Below, one piece after another: positions 25,866 to 35,797 of a stretch of 64,000 nucleotides of DNA (positions are counted from its first letter, which is position 1; each line of letters begins with the position of its first letter). Both the position numbers and the translations under genes were made by a program. Under the pieces are notes generated by a model. It saw only the letters and a program-made list of their open reading frames with translations, did no database searches and was not told where the DNA came from. The stretch spans positions 117,763-181,762 of the forward strand of contig JAJRZQ010000003.1 of NCBI GenBank assembly GCA_024275165.1, written 5' to 3'. Source of the DNA: a bacterium (lineage in GTDB: Bacteria; SAR324; XYD2-FULL-50-16).

Positions 25866-28800
25866 TTAATGAAAGCTCGCTTTTGGGTGAAAGGCGACTA
25901 TCGCCCCCGTGCTGCCCGTGGGCTCAAACTCATGCGCTGTGGTGAGGCGAATCCTTAATCTATCCCCTGCCGACAAAAGATGAAAAATCGTGCTGTTGTT
26001 GGCCATCTCCCGCAACGCCGGATAACCGGGCGAACAACGCAAGGCGGCCTCTTGAAAATGAGCAAAGCCTTCGGCCTGCATTACCTCTTGAGCGTATGCC
26101 GCCATGTCTTCGGCCACCCGGTCCGACAACCCCTGGACAATCCAAGCGGCCTCTTGATCGTGATCCTTCAACTCCATAATCGCCTGGTCCACCTCCGGCC
26201 CAGCGGTGGAAAGCTGCAAGCCCACTACATCCCCGGCGGGGTTAAAAAACTGATTGAACTGAAATTGATCTTTTTGCCCCTGGCCGATAATCGGGTTAAA
26301 CCGCAAGCGACCCACTTCTTTCCCCTCCTCCAATAAAATTAAATGCTCTTTCTCCGGCTTGCAATCCATGACCCGCCAAACCGCGCTGGGGGCAAACCAG
26401 CCCTCCTTGTCAATCCGCTCTACCCATTGGTCAAGCTTGCCCAAAAGGCTTTGTAGGCTCTCCCCCTTTTTCCCCCAAGAGCCGGCTCCACCAAACTTCC
26501 AGTTTAAGGCAAAGAGCTGCTTTTCCTGCAAACGAGGGCGAAACTCCCGCAAAGTGAGGAGAATCTCATGAATTTGCTTGTCTTTAGGGGTTGCCGGCTC
26601 GGCCACCTCCACCTTGCGCGTCGGCAGCTCTCGCAAAAGCTTTTCTTGCGCGGCGGCGCGGCGTTGCCCTTGGTGCAGGGCTTGGGTGAGGTTTTCTTTA
26701 TTTTTTGCCAAGAACTCCCCTTTACGGCTTTCTTCCATCAAGGAGTTCATCACATTGACCCCGTCCATGGCAGAGGGGCAATAAAAAATGTTGTCCCGCA
26801 TTTGACTTTCATCCTCCTGACCGGCCATGGCGACAAAGGCGGCGTGGCGATTGCTCACCGGGGCCCCCCCGACCAAAACAGGCAAATCGTTCATTCCCTC
26901 TTCGGCCATCATCTTCGCCAAGGTAATCATGTGATTGGAGGTTTGCACCAGTAAGGCGGATAAACCAAGGGCATCGGCCTTTTCTTGTTTTGCCACCTCA
27001 ATGAAGCGTTCTAAGGGCACCTGCACCCCTAAATCAAAGACCTTGTAGCCGTAGTTTTCCAACAGGGTTTTCGCCAAATCCTTGCCAATGGAATGGACAT
27101 CCTGGTAGACCGTGCCCAAGACGATCACCCCCTTGTAACTCACCCCGCCCGCATCAGCGCCGCTTTTGTGTTTTAAGAAGGCCTCCAAAAAGCCCATTAC
27201 CTGCTTCATCACATCCGCAGACTTCAACAGATGCGGCAGGCTCACCATCCCTTCGGCAAAGCCCTGACCCAAGGCCTGCATGGCCACCATCAAGTGATCA
27301 TTCACAAATTGCAGAGGCTCTAATCCCCCTTCTAAAGACTCCACCACCTCTTTTACAATGGCGTCGCTGTAAGCATAGCCAAAACCTTGATAATTCACTT
27401 CCCCCTGGGTGCGTTCCTTAAATCCGTCCTTGATTTTCTGGCAAACCGAGGCCGGAGGGGAGAGGTCGGCATAGTTGGTTTTTTTCTTCACCGGGCCGCC
27501 TTTTTTCGCCTCCGCGATTTCTTCTAAACGGGCAAAGGCGTCCATATCCCGTTCCAAAACCACTTTTCGGCCCAATTCATAATCCGCTTTAGCCAGACTT
27601 TCGACCGGCACATAATGGTGAGGGTTGATGATGGCGGCGTCCAGACCCAGCTTACGACCTTCATCCAAAAAGACACTGGTCAACACCTTTCTCATATAGG
27701 GTTTTTTGGCGAGGCCATTGGTCAAATTGCCCACCCCGATGCTGATCTTCACCCCCGGGCAGGCTTTTTTAATCAAGGGAATCGACTCCAGCGACTCTGT
27801 AGCGAAGTTCATCTCTTCACTGGATTCGGAGCCAATGGGAAAAGCATTGATATCGATCAAAAGCCAATCCGCAGGCACCCCATGGGCGGCAGCGCGCGCC
27901 ACAATCTGCTGGGCGAGGTCTAACTTTTCTTCCTTGGTGACCGCAGGCCCCTTGGGGCCGGTGGTCAAACCAATGTAAAGCGGGGCAAAGGCCTTGGTCA
28001 CCTCTAAAATCGCGTCCACCTTGTTCACCCCCGGTTGCCATTCCTCCATGCTGATGGAATTAATGATCGGGCGGCCGGGGTAAACCTCAATGGCTTTGGC
28101 CAAAGCGTCCACATCAAAGGAGTCGAGGCAAAAGGCCCCGGAAAAATCTACGGTCTGGGCTTGAATCACCTGTACTAGGGTCTCTGCGGTATCCACTTGG
28201 TTGGAATCCATGCAGACATCTAAAATCTCGACCCCTAAGTCTTTAATCTGCTCGCTGATCACCTCTTCCAAAATGTCTTGATCAATGGGGCCGCCGCTCT
28301 CCACCGCGTCACGCACCTTTTTGGAACCCCGGACATTGAGCCGCTCCCCAATGCGAATCAGGCCCTCTTTAGAATCGAGCAAAACCGCCTGTTGGGGCCC
28401 GGCGATGTAGAGCCCTTGATCGATTTTTCTTTGTAGGGGTTTCAACCCCTTGACCTGCTCGGCAATCGCTCGGATGTGCGCCGGAGTGGTGCCACAACAG
28501 CCGCCCACTAAATTGGCCCCCATCTCGGCAAATTTCTTGACCTGTTGCGCCATGTCTTGCGGGGTGAGTTTAAAGACCGTTTGCCCATTTTCCGATTGAG
28601 GTAGACCCGCATTGGGCACAATGGAGACGGCGATTTGGCTGTGCTTGCAGATTTTTTCCACGGTCGGCCCCATTAAATCGGGGCCAATGGAGCAATTGAT
28701 GCCAAAGGCGTCGATGCCAATATGCTGCAAGGAGGTTAAAGCCGCTAAAATATCGGTATGGAAAATCTGCATTTTAGAATATTGATCCACCGTCACCTGG

Positions 28801-30710
28801 CAGATGATGGGGATTTCCATCCCCAATTCTTCCATGGCCTGTTTGGCGCCAAACACCGCTGCTTTCAGTTCCAAAGCGTCTTGCTGGGTTTCAAACAGCA
28901 AGATGTCGGCCCCTCCTTCAATGAGCCCCAAGCATTGGATATAAAAATTTTCTTGGATTTTGCTGAAAGCGCCCTTGTGCAAATCCGCATGGGTGGTAGA
29001 AAGCACCCAGTTGGAGGGGCCAAGACTGCCTAAGACCAGCAAAGGCCGCCCGTCGTACTCGTTGCTTTTTTTATGCTCGGCCAGAGCGGTTCGCGCGATC
29101 TGGGCCGAGTCGTAGCTGAGCAAGCGGCTGAATTCCTTTAAGGAAAGCTGATTGACCTGAATCCCGTCGGCTCGTTGCGGGTACTCGCTGAGGTCGATTT
29201 TAGAGAGGTCGAATTCGGCCAAGCGCAAGGGGCTGGCCCCAAAGGAGTTGGTCTCAATGGCATGGGCTCCCGCTTGCAAATAGGCTAAATGCACCTCTTG
29301 AATGGCTTTTGGTTTGGAAAAAACCAAGAGGTCGGAAAGCATTTGAAACTCTTCCCCCCCATAGACCTCCGGCCCAAATTCATAGGCCTGGATCATGGTG
29401 CCCATGGCCCCATCAATCACTAAAATCTGTTCGGCAATGAGCTTTTGAAATTCTTCTCGGGTCATGTTGTTACCAAGGTTGCGCCAACGGCTGATCTTGC
29501 CGGGGCTTGAAATAGATAGGAAGATAGCGCCAAGCCCACAGACCAAGGCGATGAGAATAAAAAATCCGGCCACAAAAGACCAAAAAGTAAAACGGATGTC
29601 GATGAGGCCTAACAGTTCACAAGCAACACGAAAGAGGGCCCCCCCTTGCAAAATCCAAAAGAGACGGGATTCGAACCTCCCTGTTTCCATGGGGCGACCC
29701 GAGTGACCCAAGGTCACCCGGGTGGTCATGGCAAAGACCATACTGGTAAAGCAGCCAATCGCCAAGGCATGCAAGCCCGCCAACTCCCATCGCAACGAAT
29801 AATACCCCTCGCTCAAAGCCACCAGTCCCCCCACAAAATGCAACCCAAAACCAAGGGGGAACCAAGCTAAAGAGATGTACAGCATGCTTAAAATCATTTT
29901 AGGCTTTCTCCGCCAAAACCTCCACTTCTGGTATTGGTAGAGGGTAATAAAAAGGAGCAACCCATCACTGAGGACAAACCCCTGCTGATTCCCGCTGATA
30001 AAAAGCGCGGTTTTTAAAGCCAAGAGCAGGGCCCAGGCAGGCAAGACCCAGGTTAAGGAATTCATCCCCTCCCACCCCATAACCACGCTGGTAAAAAAGG
30101 GAACCAGCCGCCAAGCGAGGGTCAAAATCAAAAGCGGGAAAAAGAAATACACCCCCAAGCCGTAGGCGGCAAGATAGGCCGCGTCAAAGGCGCGGTGATG
30201 CACATACAAGGCAAAACAACTCGCCCCCGCCAAGCCGCCAAAGACCGCCAAGAGCGCAAAAAGGGGTTGGGTTTTGTCCGGGGAGTCGCTGCGGACCCAA
30301 ATCTCGGCCAGATGCAAAAACCACAACAAAAAACCGAGGGTCACCAGCATGCTGCCGATCACCAAAACGCCCGTGCCCAATTTAGTGCTGGTCCAAGCCA
30401 AGACCCCCCCACAGGGGATGAGCAGAAAAAAGAGCAGCGCCTTTTTGCGGGTCAGGGCCGGACGGTTGAGCCAACGGGGAAAGGTGGTGAGCAAAAAGCC
30501 CAAGCCATAACAGGTCAACACCACATAGACCATTAAAAAGACATGTAATTCCTTTGGATTAAAAGCATAAGAGGGAATAAAATGAAAATACAAATGCCCC
30601 AGATAGGTGATCCACCAAAAGACAGAGGAAATCATCAACAGGGTACCGGTAGCGAAAAAGAGCCGATGGGGTTCTGAAGTGACCCATCCGATGGCGGTTT
30701 TGAGGTTCAT
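25866..30710 (-). CDS. metH: NnrS-methionine synthase (MetH) fusion
   Basis: A 1614-codon frame. Residues 1 to about 405 are an NnrS-like membrane protein with about 12 helices (EPHRLFFATG near the start, and AMTTRVTLGHSGRPM late). From residue 416 (ATG 29465) the frame matches full-length cobalamin-dependent MetH: homocysteine/zinc domain (FGINCSIGPD, GGCCGTTPAH), folate-binding domain, B12 domain with DVHSIGKD and a C-terminal activation domain. MetH alone would be 1199 residues, the usual length. The two parts are joined in frame with no stop; in another phase a TAA (TGG-TAA) lies 4 bases before the MetH ATG, so a one-base change could create or remove the fusion. It overlaps thrH by ATGA. 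Confidence 0.85.
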   Translation of the reverse strand: MNLKTAIGWVTSEPHRLFFATGTLLMISSVFWWITYLGHLYFHFIPSYAFNPKELHVFLMVYVVLTCYGLGFLLTTFPRWLNRPALTRKKALLFFLLIPCGGVLAWTSTKLGTGVLVIGSMLVTLGFLLWFLHLAEIWVRSDSPDKTQPLFALLAVFGGLAGASCFALYVHHRAFDAAYLAAYGLGVYFFFPLLILTLAWRLVPFFTSVVMGWEGMNSLTWVLPAWALLLALKTALFISGNQQGFVLSDGLLLFITLYQYQKWRFWRRKPKMILSMLYISLAWFPLGFGLHFVGGLVALSEGYYSLRWELAGLHALAIGCFTSMVFAMTTRVTLGHSGRPMETGRFESRLFWILQGGALFRVACELLGLIDIRFTFWSFVAGFFILIALVCGLGAIFLSISSPGKISRWRNLGNNMTREEFQKLIAEQILVIDGAMGTMIQAYEFGPEVYGGEEFQMLSDLLVFSKPKAIQEVHLAYLQAGAHAIETNSFGASPLRLAEFDLSKIDLSEYPQRADGIQVNQLSLKEFSRLLSYDSAQIARTALAEHKKSNEYDGRPLLVLGSLGPSNWVLSTTHADLHKGAFSKIQENFYIQCLGLIEGGADILLFETQQDALELKAAVFGAKQAMEELGMEIPIICQVTVDQYSKMQIFHTDILAALTSLQHIGIDAFGINCSIGPDLMGPTVEKICKHSQIAVSIVPNAGLPQSENGQTVFKLTPQDMAQQVKKFAEMGANLVGGCCGTTPAHIRAIAEQVKGLKPLQRKIDQGLYIAGPQQAVLLDSKEGLIRIGERLNVRGSKKVRDAVESGGPIDQDILEEVISEQIKDLGVEILDVCMDSNQVDTAETLVQVIQAQTVDFSGAFCLDSFDVDALAKAIEVYPGRPIINSISMEEWQPGVNKVDAILEVTKAFAPLYIGLTTGPKGPAVTKEEKLDLAQQIVARAAAHGVPADWLLIDINAFPIGSESSEEMNFATESLESIPLIKKACPGVKISIGVGNLTNGLAKKPYMRKVLTSVFLDEGRKLGLDAAIINPHHYVPVESLAKADYELGRKVVLERDMDAFARLEEIAEAKKGGPVKKKTNYADLSPPASVCQKIKDGFKERTQGEVNYQGFGYAYSDAIVKEVVESLEGGLEPLQFVNDHLMVAMQALGQGFAEGMVSLPHLLKSADVMKQVMGFLEAFLKHKSGADAGGVSYKGVIVLGTVYQDVHSIGKDLAKTLLENYGYKVFDLGVQVPLERFIEVAKQEKADALGLSALLVQTSNHMITLAKMMAEEGMNDLPVLVGGAPVSNRHAAFVAMAGQEDESQMRDNIFYCPSAMDGVNVMNSLMEESRKGEFLAKNKENLTQALHQGQRRAAAQEKLLRELPTRKVEVAEPATPKDKQIHEILLTLREFRPRLQEKQLFALNWKFGGAGSWGKKGESLQSLLGKLDQWVERIDKEGWFAPSAVWRVMDCKPEKEHLILLEEGKEVGRLRFNPIIGQGQKDQFQFNQFFNPAGDVVGLQLSTAGPEVDQAIMELKDHDQEAAWIVQGLSDRVAEDMAAYAQEVMQAEGFAHFQEAALRCSPGYPALREMANNSTIFHLLSAGDRLRIRLTTAHEFEPTGSTGAIVAFHPKASFH

Positions 30711-31318
30711 TTCAACTCGTTCATGCTTTGTTCCAAAAGCTTTGTAAAGGCTTCATAGTCCCTTGCCACCGGCAACTGAGGGAACTGATCGGCAATCGCC
30801 TGGGGAGGGCGAAAAAAGATCCCCTGATCCGCCTCTAAAAGCATGGAAACATCATTGTAGGAATCCCCGGCGGCAATGGTTTTATAGTTTAAACCCTTAA
30901 AGGCCTGGATCGCTTTTTTCTTTGGGTCGGGCAAACGCAGGTGATAATCTCGAATATGCCCCGTCTCATCAAGGCTCAAGCTATGGCACAAGATCGTCGG
31001 CATCTTCAACTGCCGCATTAGGGGTTGGGCAAACTCTTCAAAGGTATCGGATAAAATCACCACCTGGCATTGGTCGCGCAACCCATCTAAAAACTCGACG
31101 GCTCCCTCCAAGGGGGAGAGGGTGGCGATTACCCCTTGGATGTCGGCCAAGGTCAACCCCTGCTCGCTAATCACCTTGAGGCGGTGGGTCATGAGTTCGT
31201 CGTAATCTTGAATGTCGCGGGTGGTGAGTCTTAAGGCTTCAATGCCCGTTTTTTCCGCCACGCTGATCCAAACTTCGGGGACGAGTACGCCTTCTAAATC
31301 CAGACAGGTAATGATCAT
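30707..31318 (-). CDS. thrH: Phosphoserine/homoserine phosphotransferase ThrH
   Basis: A 203-residue HAD-family enzyme closely resembling ThrH, with CLDLEGVLVPEVWI as the phosphate-binding motif, VVILSDTFEEFAQPLMRQ and AAGDSYNDVSMLLEA. ThrH moves phosphate between phosphoserine and homoserine, which links it to serine, threonine and methionine metabolism. Its stop overlaps the start of the NnrS-MetH gene, so the pair is translated together. Confidence 0.9.
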   Translation of the reverse strand: MIITCLDLEGVLVPEVWISVAEKTGIEALRLTTRDIQDYDELMTHRLKVISEQGLTLADIQGVIATLSPLEGAVEFLDGLRDQCQVVILSDTFEEFAQPLMRQLKMPTILCHSLSLDETGHIRDYHLRLPDPKKKAIQAFKGLNYKTIAAGDSYNDVSMLLEADQGIFFRPPQAIADQFPQLPVARDYEAFTKLLEQSMNELK

Positions 31319-31430
31319 CTAGGCCTTGGGTGCAAACAGCCCGATTGACCGGGCAGGGGCTTTAGGGTTAAAGGGGTATGAAAGCCAATAAAATAGCCAA
31401 TTTACCTAATTTCAGCAAGCCCCAATCCCC

Positions 31431-33302
31431 ATGCTAAACCCTTTGGCGGAAAAATTAAAGCTCCTTCCCGATTCGCCGGGGGTTTACCGATTCTATGACC
31501 CAGAGGAGAAACTGCTGTATATCGGGAAGGCAAAGAACTTAAAAAATCGGGTGCGGACCTATTTTAACCTTGCCGCCTTGAGCGACCCCCGTACGGAAAG
31601 CTGGGTTCCGCGGATCGCGGATGTGCGTTGGATGTTGGTAGGAACCGAAGCCGAAGCCTTGATTTTAGAAGAGCAGCTCATTAAAAAACATCGGCCCAAG
31701 TTTAATATTGAGCTCAAGGATGACAAAACCTACCCCTACTTTAAGCTCACCCTCCAAGAACTCTACCCCCGTTTATTGCTGACGAGAGAACTCAAAAAGG
31801 ATGGCGGGCTTTACTTTGGTCCCTTTGTTTCGGTCAAGGTAGCCAGAGAAACCATGCGGGTATTGTTCAAACATTTTCCCCTGCGGCAATCGAAAATGGC
31901 TTTGGATGGAAGTAAAACCTACCGTCCCTGCCTGAACTATCAGATGAAGCGTTGCCTCGCCCCCTGCGCCGGCTTGGTGAGCCCGGAGGAATACGGCAAA
32001 CTCGTTTCCAAGGTGTTGCAACTGCTGCGAGGCAACGCCAAGGAACTCTTGCGGAGTTTGCAAAAAGAAATGGCGGAAAAGGCGGAAGCCCTGGCCTATG
32101 AAGAGGCCCGCATCCTGCGCGATCAGGCCCGAGCTGTAGAAAAAACCCTGCAAAAACAAAGGGTTTTATCCAAAGACCGACTCGACCGGGATGTGATCAC
32201 CCTGGCGAGGCAAAAAGGGTTTGCCGGGGTACAGATTCTGTTTATCCGCAACGGGGTGCTGCTTGCCGATGATTTTATTTTTGTAAAGGAAGGGGAGCGA
32301 TTCGCGGATTTAGAATTGCTCCGCTCGGTGATAAGCCGATTGTATGTCAAGGGGGGCAGGCCCTTGCCCAAAGAGATTTTAGTCCCCTTAATGGATGACT
32401 CCTTAAAAATCATCGAAGAATATTGCGGTCAGTTGCGGGGAACCAAGGTGAACCTGCTCAGCCCCCAGAAAGGAGAAAAAAAGAAACTGTTGGAGCTAGG
32501 GACAAAGAATGGAGTCGACAATCTAAGACTAAAAATGCAAGAAGCCCAGTCGGATGAATTGATTTTAAAGGAGGTGAAGGATTATTTACGCTTAAGAAAC
32601 CTCCCCCGTCGGGTGGAGTGTTTTGACATCTCGAATATTCAAGGTAGCTCAAATGTAGCGGGAATGGTGGTTTGGGAGGAGAACCAAGCCAAGAAGGCAG
32701 ACTACCGCAAATATAAAATCAAGTCCTTTGCCGGGGCCAATGACTTTTTAGCCATGCAAGAGGTTTTGGTTCGCCGTTATTCCAGGTTGATGGAAGAAGA
32801 GGGAGACATGCCCGATTTGATTTTAATTGATGGCGGCAAAGGCCAAGTGGGAGCGGCGGTCGAAGCTTTAATGCACTTGCGTTTTGACTTTGCCCAAACC
32901 GATGTGATCGGACTGGCCAAGGGGCGCAGCGAAAAAAAAAGGGGCGTGGTCAAAGAAGAGATGGATTTTGAATATGTGATTCGCCCGGGGCAAAAAAACC
33001 TGATTCCTTTAAAGCAAAATTCCAAAACGCTGCATTTTTTGCAGGCGATTCGCGATGAAACCCATCGCTTTGCCATCAGCTTTCATCGCCAACAAAGGGG
33101 CAAGGCGACTTTAGAATCCGTAATTGAAAAGATCCCCGGGATTGGGCCCAAAAAACGCCAAGCCCTACTCAAGCACTTTGGGGCCTTGTCCAAGGTCAAA
33201 GAAGCGAATTTAGAAAAATTGCGCCTTGTTAGCGGAATCAGCGAAAAGGACGCGAATGAAATCCTTTACTTTTTTGCCGAAGAAGCCGATTCAGCGGGGT
33301 GA
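31431..33302 (+). CDS. uvrC: UvrABC excinuclease subunit C
   Basis: A 623-residue UvrC. It has a GIY-YIG nuclease at the N-terminus (GVYRFYDPEEKLLYIGKAKN), a central UVR motif (AYEEARILRDQARA), an RNase H-like second nuclease (ECFDISNIQGSSNVAGMVV, LILIDGGKGQV) and a C-terminal helix-hairpin-helix (IPGIGPKKRQALLKHFG). It makes both incisions in nucleotide excision repair. The last 37 bases overlap the convergent rhodanese gene. Confidence 0.95.
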   Translation: MLNPLAEKLKLLPDSPGVYRFYDPEEKLLYIGKAKNLKNRVRTYFNLAALSDPRTESWVPRIADVRWMLVGTEAEALILEEQLIKKHRPKFNIELKDDKTYPYFKLTLQELYPRLLLTRELKKDGGLYFGPFVSVKVARETMRVLFKHFPLRQSKMALDGSKTYRPCLNYQMKRCLAPCAGLVSPEEYGKLVSKVLQLLRGNAKELLRSLQKEMAEKAEALAYEEARILRDQARAVEKTLQKQRVLSKDRLDRDVITLARQKGFAGVQILFIRNGVLLADDFIFVKEGERFADLELLRSVISRLYVKGGRPLPKEILVPLMDDSLKIIEEYCGQLRGTKVNLLSPQKGEKKKLLELGTKNGVDNLRLKMQEAQSDELILKEVKDYLRLRNLPRRVECFDISNIQGSSNVAGMVVWEENQAKKADYRKYKIKSFAGANDFLAMQEVLVRRYSRLMEEEGDMPDLILIDGGKGQVGAAVEALMHLRFDFAQTDVIGLAKGRSEKKRGVVKEEMDFEYVIRPGQKNLIPLKQNSKTLHFLQAIRDETHRFAISFHRQQRGKATLESVIEKIPGIGPKKRQALLKHFGALSKVKEANLEKLRLVSGISEKDANEILYFFAEEADSAG

Positions 33303-33742
33303 TGGGGGTAAAAGAAGCGTTCCAGCTCTGCTTCGGGCACCTCGCCTTGGGCGTTAAACAGAGGGAAGCCCGTATCCATCGCCCCTCGCAGACCGGTTTT
33401 TAAGCTGAGGAGCCGCATAAAACCCATCTGCTTCAACACCACTCCAGCCAGCAGGCTGCGGCGACCGGAACGGCAGACAAGCAGGACCTTTTTTTCCCTT
33501 GCTTGGATTAATTCAGGTAGGCTTTCTTCATAACCCTTGTCTGCCGCGGCTTCTAAAATACCCCGAGGCACAAGGTGGCTGCCAAGGATATGGCAAAAGG
33601 CGTATTCCGATTCTTCCCGCACATCAATGACGAGGCCCTTAAACTCTCCGGCGAAGAGTTCGGGCAGATCATGCGGCATCACCTCTTCAATCTGGCCCTG
33701 GGCCTGGGCAACGAAGTCGTTGTAGGTGAGTTGTGGATTCAT
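33266..33742 (-). CDS. Rhodanese-domain protein
   Basis: A 158-residue single-domain rhodanese. GLVIDVREESEYAFCHILGS and the active loop LLVCRSGRRSLLAG, with the catalytic cysteine, are clear. Rhodaneses carry persulfide from thiosulfate or other donors. It lies 152 bases after the dsrL-like gene, so it may be part of the same sulfur-transfer network. Confidence 0.85.
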   Translation of the reverse strand: MNPQLTYNDFVAQAQGQIEEVMPHDLPELFAGEFKGLVIDVREESEYAFCHILGSHLVPRGILEAAADKGYEESLPELIQAREKKVLLVCRSGRRSLLAGVVLKQMGFMRLLSLKTGLRGAMDTGFPLFNAQGEVPEAELERFFYPHHPAESASSAKK

Positions 33743-33894
33743 GGTTGCTTTGTTTTATGGTTAGTCCTCTGCTAACGCCCCGCAGAACAAAAAAATGCCT
33801 CCGGCAGCCAGGGAGCAAACCCCCTGGACCCCCTTTTCAACTCAGACGAAACCTACTGAGGATCGCGGAGCATATTGATGTTATGTGTCCCGCC

Positions 33895-35577
33895 CTACAC
33901 CATATCAATAAACTTGCAGGGGCACATTTCCGCGCACTTGTTGCAACCAATGCATTTGTCTAAAATAAATTCATAATGCTGGCCTTTGGGCATTTTCTTA
34001 ATCGCCGAGTCCCCGCAAACACTCCAGCAGGTATCGCAATCAAAACAACTGCCGCAGCTCATGCAACGGCTCGCTTCATTCAACAGGGTTTGCGGATCCA
34101 AACCCGTCAAATAACCTGAAAAACTTTTTAAGCGTTCCTCCGCTGCCCATTCACTGATCTCTTGCCGGGGCGCGGTGGGGTAAAAACCCAGCACCATCTC
34201 GGTATGCTTAACGACCCTAGGCTTTGCCTCGGGCCGGTAGGCGCCCCCCCGTACAAAAGCGTCGATCTCTTCAGCGGCAAGGCGCCCATCGCCAAAGGCC
34301 TCGGTAACCAGCCCCAAGCCACGGCCGATATCGCCACCAGCCCAAACATTCGAGTCTTCCGCGACCCGACCAAATTTACCCTGTATCGTGATCCATCCCT
34401 TTTCATTCTTTAACTCTTCCAAACCGGTGAAGTCAGGATATTGGCTGATGGCGGTAACGAGTTGGTCGCATTGCACAATGAACTCGGTCCCGGGGACTTC
34501 ATTTACCTGATACCAGCCGTTTTCACCTTTTTCCCCCAGTTCAACCCTTAAAAACTCCACCCCGGTGACCTTGCCCCCTTCGCTTAGAATCCGCTTGGGA
34601 GTATAACCGGGATGCAACTCAATCCCCTCTTGCTCGCCATGCACGATTTCTTCTTTGGTCGCCGGCATCAATTCCGCTGTTTCGCGGCAAACCATGATCA
34701 CTTCTTCCGCGCCCAAACGGCAAGCGGTACGGGCCACATCATAGGCCACATCCCCCCCGCCAATCACCAAAACCCGCTTCGGCAAACCGGTGACCTTACC
34801 TAGGTTGTGATCGAGCAGGAAGTCAACCCCAGTGGCTACATTGGGCGCCTCTGCCCCTTCTAGGGGCAACTGGCGGCCTCGTTGAGCCCCAATGGCAAAA
34901 TAAACGGCATCATTGTTTTGTTTCAACTCCTCTAAGGCAATATCCTTCCCAATCAAAGTGTCGGGTTTGAATTCGACCCCTAAATCCCATACCTTTTGGT
35001 ATTCCGCCTCAATGATATCACGGGGAAGGCGGTAAGCGGGGATCCCCCAACGGAGCATGCCGCCCGCTTCGGAATGCGCCTCGTATACCGTAACGCCGTG
35101 CCCCCGGCGAGCGAGTTGATAAGCGGCGGAAATCCCCGCCGGGCCGGAACCGACAACGGCGATTTTCTTACCCGAGCTTTCTTCACTGAGTTTGACTAAA
35201 GGCAGGTTATGGGCTAAGCCGAAATCCCCAATCGCCATTTCCACTCGATTGATGTTGATCGCTTCGTCGCGCTCACCCCGGTTGCAACTAGACTCGCAAG
35301 GGTGAGGGCACACCCGGCCCATGATCGCGGGCATAGGATTTTTGTCCGTCAGTTTTTCCCAAGCCAGCTTGAGGGCCATTTCAGGGCTACGGCCATATTC
35401 GTCTGCCTGAGCAATGGTGGTTAAAAAACCCCGGATGTCTTCTGAGCTGGGGCAGGAATCCTGACAAGGCGGGACTTTACCCGTATATTTGGGGAGCAGA
35501 CTGCTCTGTTTCTTTTTACCCACACCAGGGATTTGGGTCCGAACGGGGCGTGCAATCTTTTTTAATACTAAAGCCAT
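33895..35577 (-). CDS. dsrL: DsrL-like NAD(P)H:acceptor oxidoreductase
   Basis: A 560-residue iron-sulfur flavoprotein of the GltD family. The N-terminal domain has cluster cysteines (CQDSCPSSEDIRGF, RVCPHPCESSCNRGERDE). FAD binding is at VVGSGPAGISAAYQLARRGH, NAD(P)H binding at VLVIGGGDVAYDVARTACRL, and a C-terminal ferredoxin-like part has CMSCGSCFDCDTCWSVCG and CIGCNKCAEMCPC. This architecture matches DsrL, which links NAD(H) to DsrAB. It is shorter than the best-known DsrL. GltD-like alternatives are less likely given the C-terminal ferredoxin and the dsr neighbourhood. A palindrome is present 98 bases upstream. Confidence 0.83.
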   Translation of the reverse strand: MALVLKKIARPVRTQIPGVGKKKQSSLLPKYTGKVPPCQDSCPSSEDIRGFLTTIAQADEYGRSPEMALKLAWEKLTDKNPMPAIMGRVCPHPCESSCNRGERDEAININRVEMAIGDFGLAHNLPLVKLSEESSGKKIAVVGSGPAGISAAYQLARRGHGVTVYEAHSEAGGMLRWGIPAYRLPRDIIEAEYQKVWDLGVEFKPDTLIGKDIALEELKQNNDAVYFAIGAQRGRQLPLEGAEAPNVATGVDFLLDHNLGKVTGLPKRVLVIGGGDVAYDVARTACRLGAEEVIMVCRETAELMPATKEEIVHGEQEGIELHPGYTPKRILSEGGKVTGVEFLRVELGEKGENGWYQVNEVPGTEFIVQCDQLVTAISQYPDFTGLEELKNEKGWITIQGKFGRVAEDSNVWAGGDIGRGLGLVTEAFGDGRLAAEEIDAFVRGGAYRPEAKPRVVKHTEMVLGFYPTAPRQEISEWAAEERLKSFSGYLTGLDPQTLLNEASRCMSCGSCFDCDTCWSVCGDSAIKKMPKGQHYEFILDKCIGCNKCAEMCPCKFIDMV

Positions 35578-35674
35578 GGAGGCTCCCTATGCGAGAGGTT
35601 GACGGTTCAAAACCCAGGGAACAGCCCCCTGAGTAGGCTAAATCATTGAAACCAAAAGAGATACAAATATTGTA

Positions 35675-35686
35675 TATTAGTATATA
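35675..35686. promoter_or_regulatory. Candidate sulfur-regulon operator upstream of dsrL
   Basis: ATATTAGTATAT lies 98 bases before the dsrL start. A second partial match (ATATATTAGC on the minus strand) lies about 20 bases to its right. This 12-mer differs by one base from those upstream of dsrE and dsrC. Confidence 0.4.
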
Positions 35687-35797
35687 CAAAAGTGCTAATA
35701 TATTGCAACTCAAAGATTCATTTTTTTTAGGAAAAAACCTCAACCCGCCTAGGGCTCTACAACAAAAAGGGAGAAACAAAGCCCCCCTGCAAACAAA

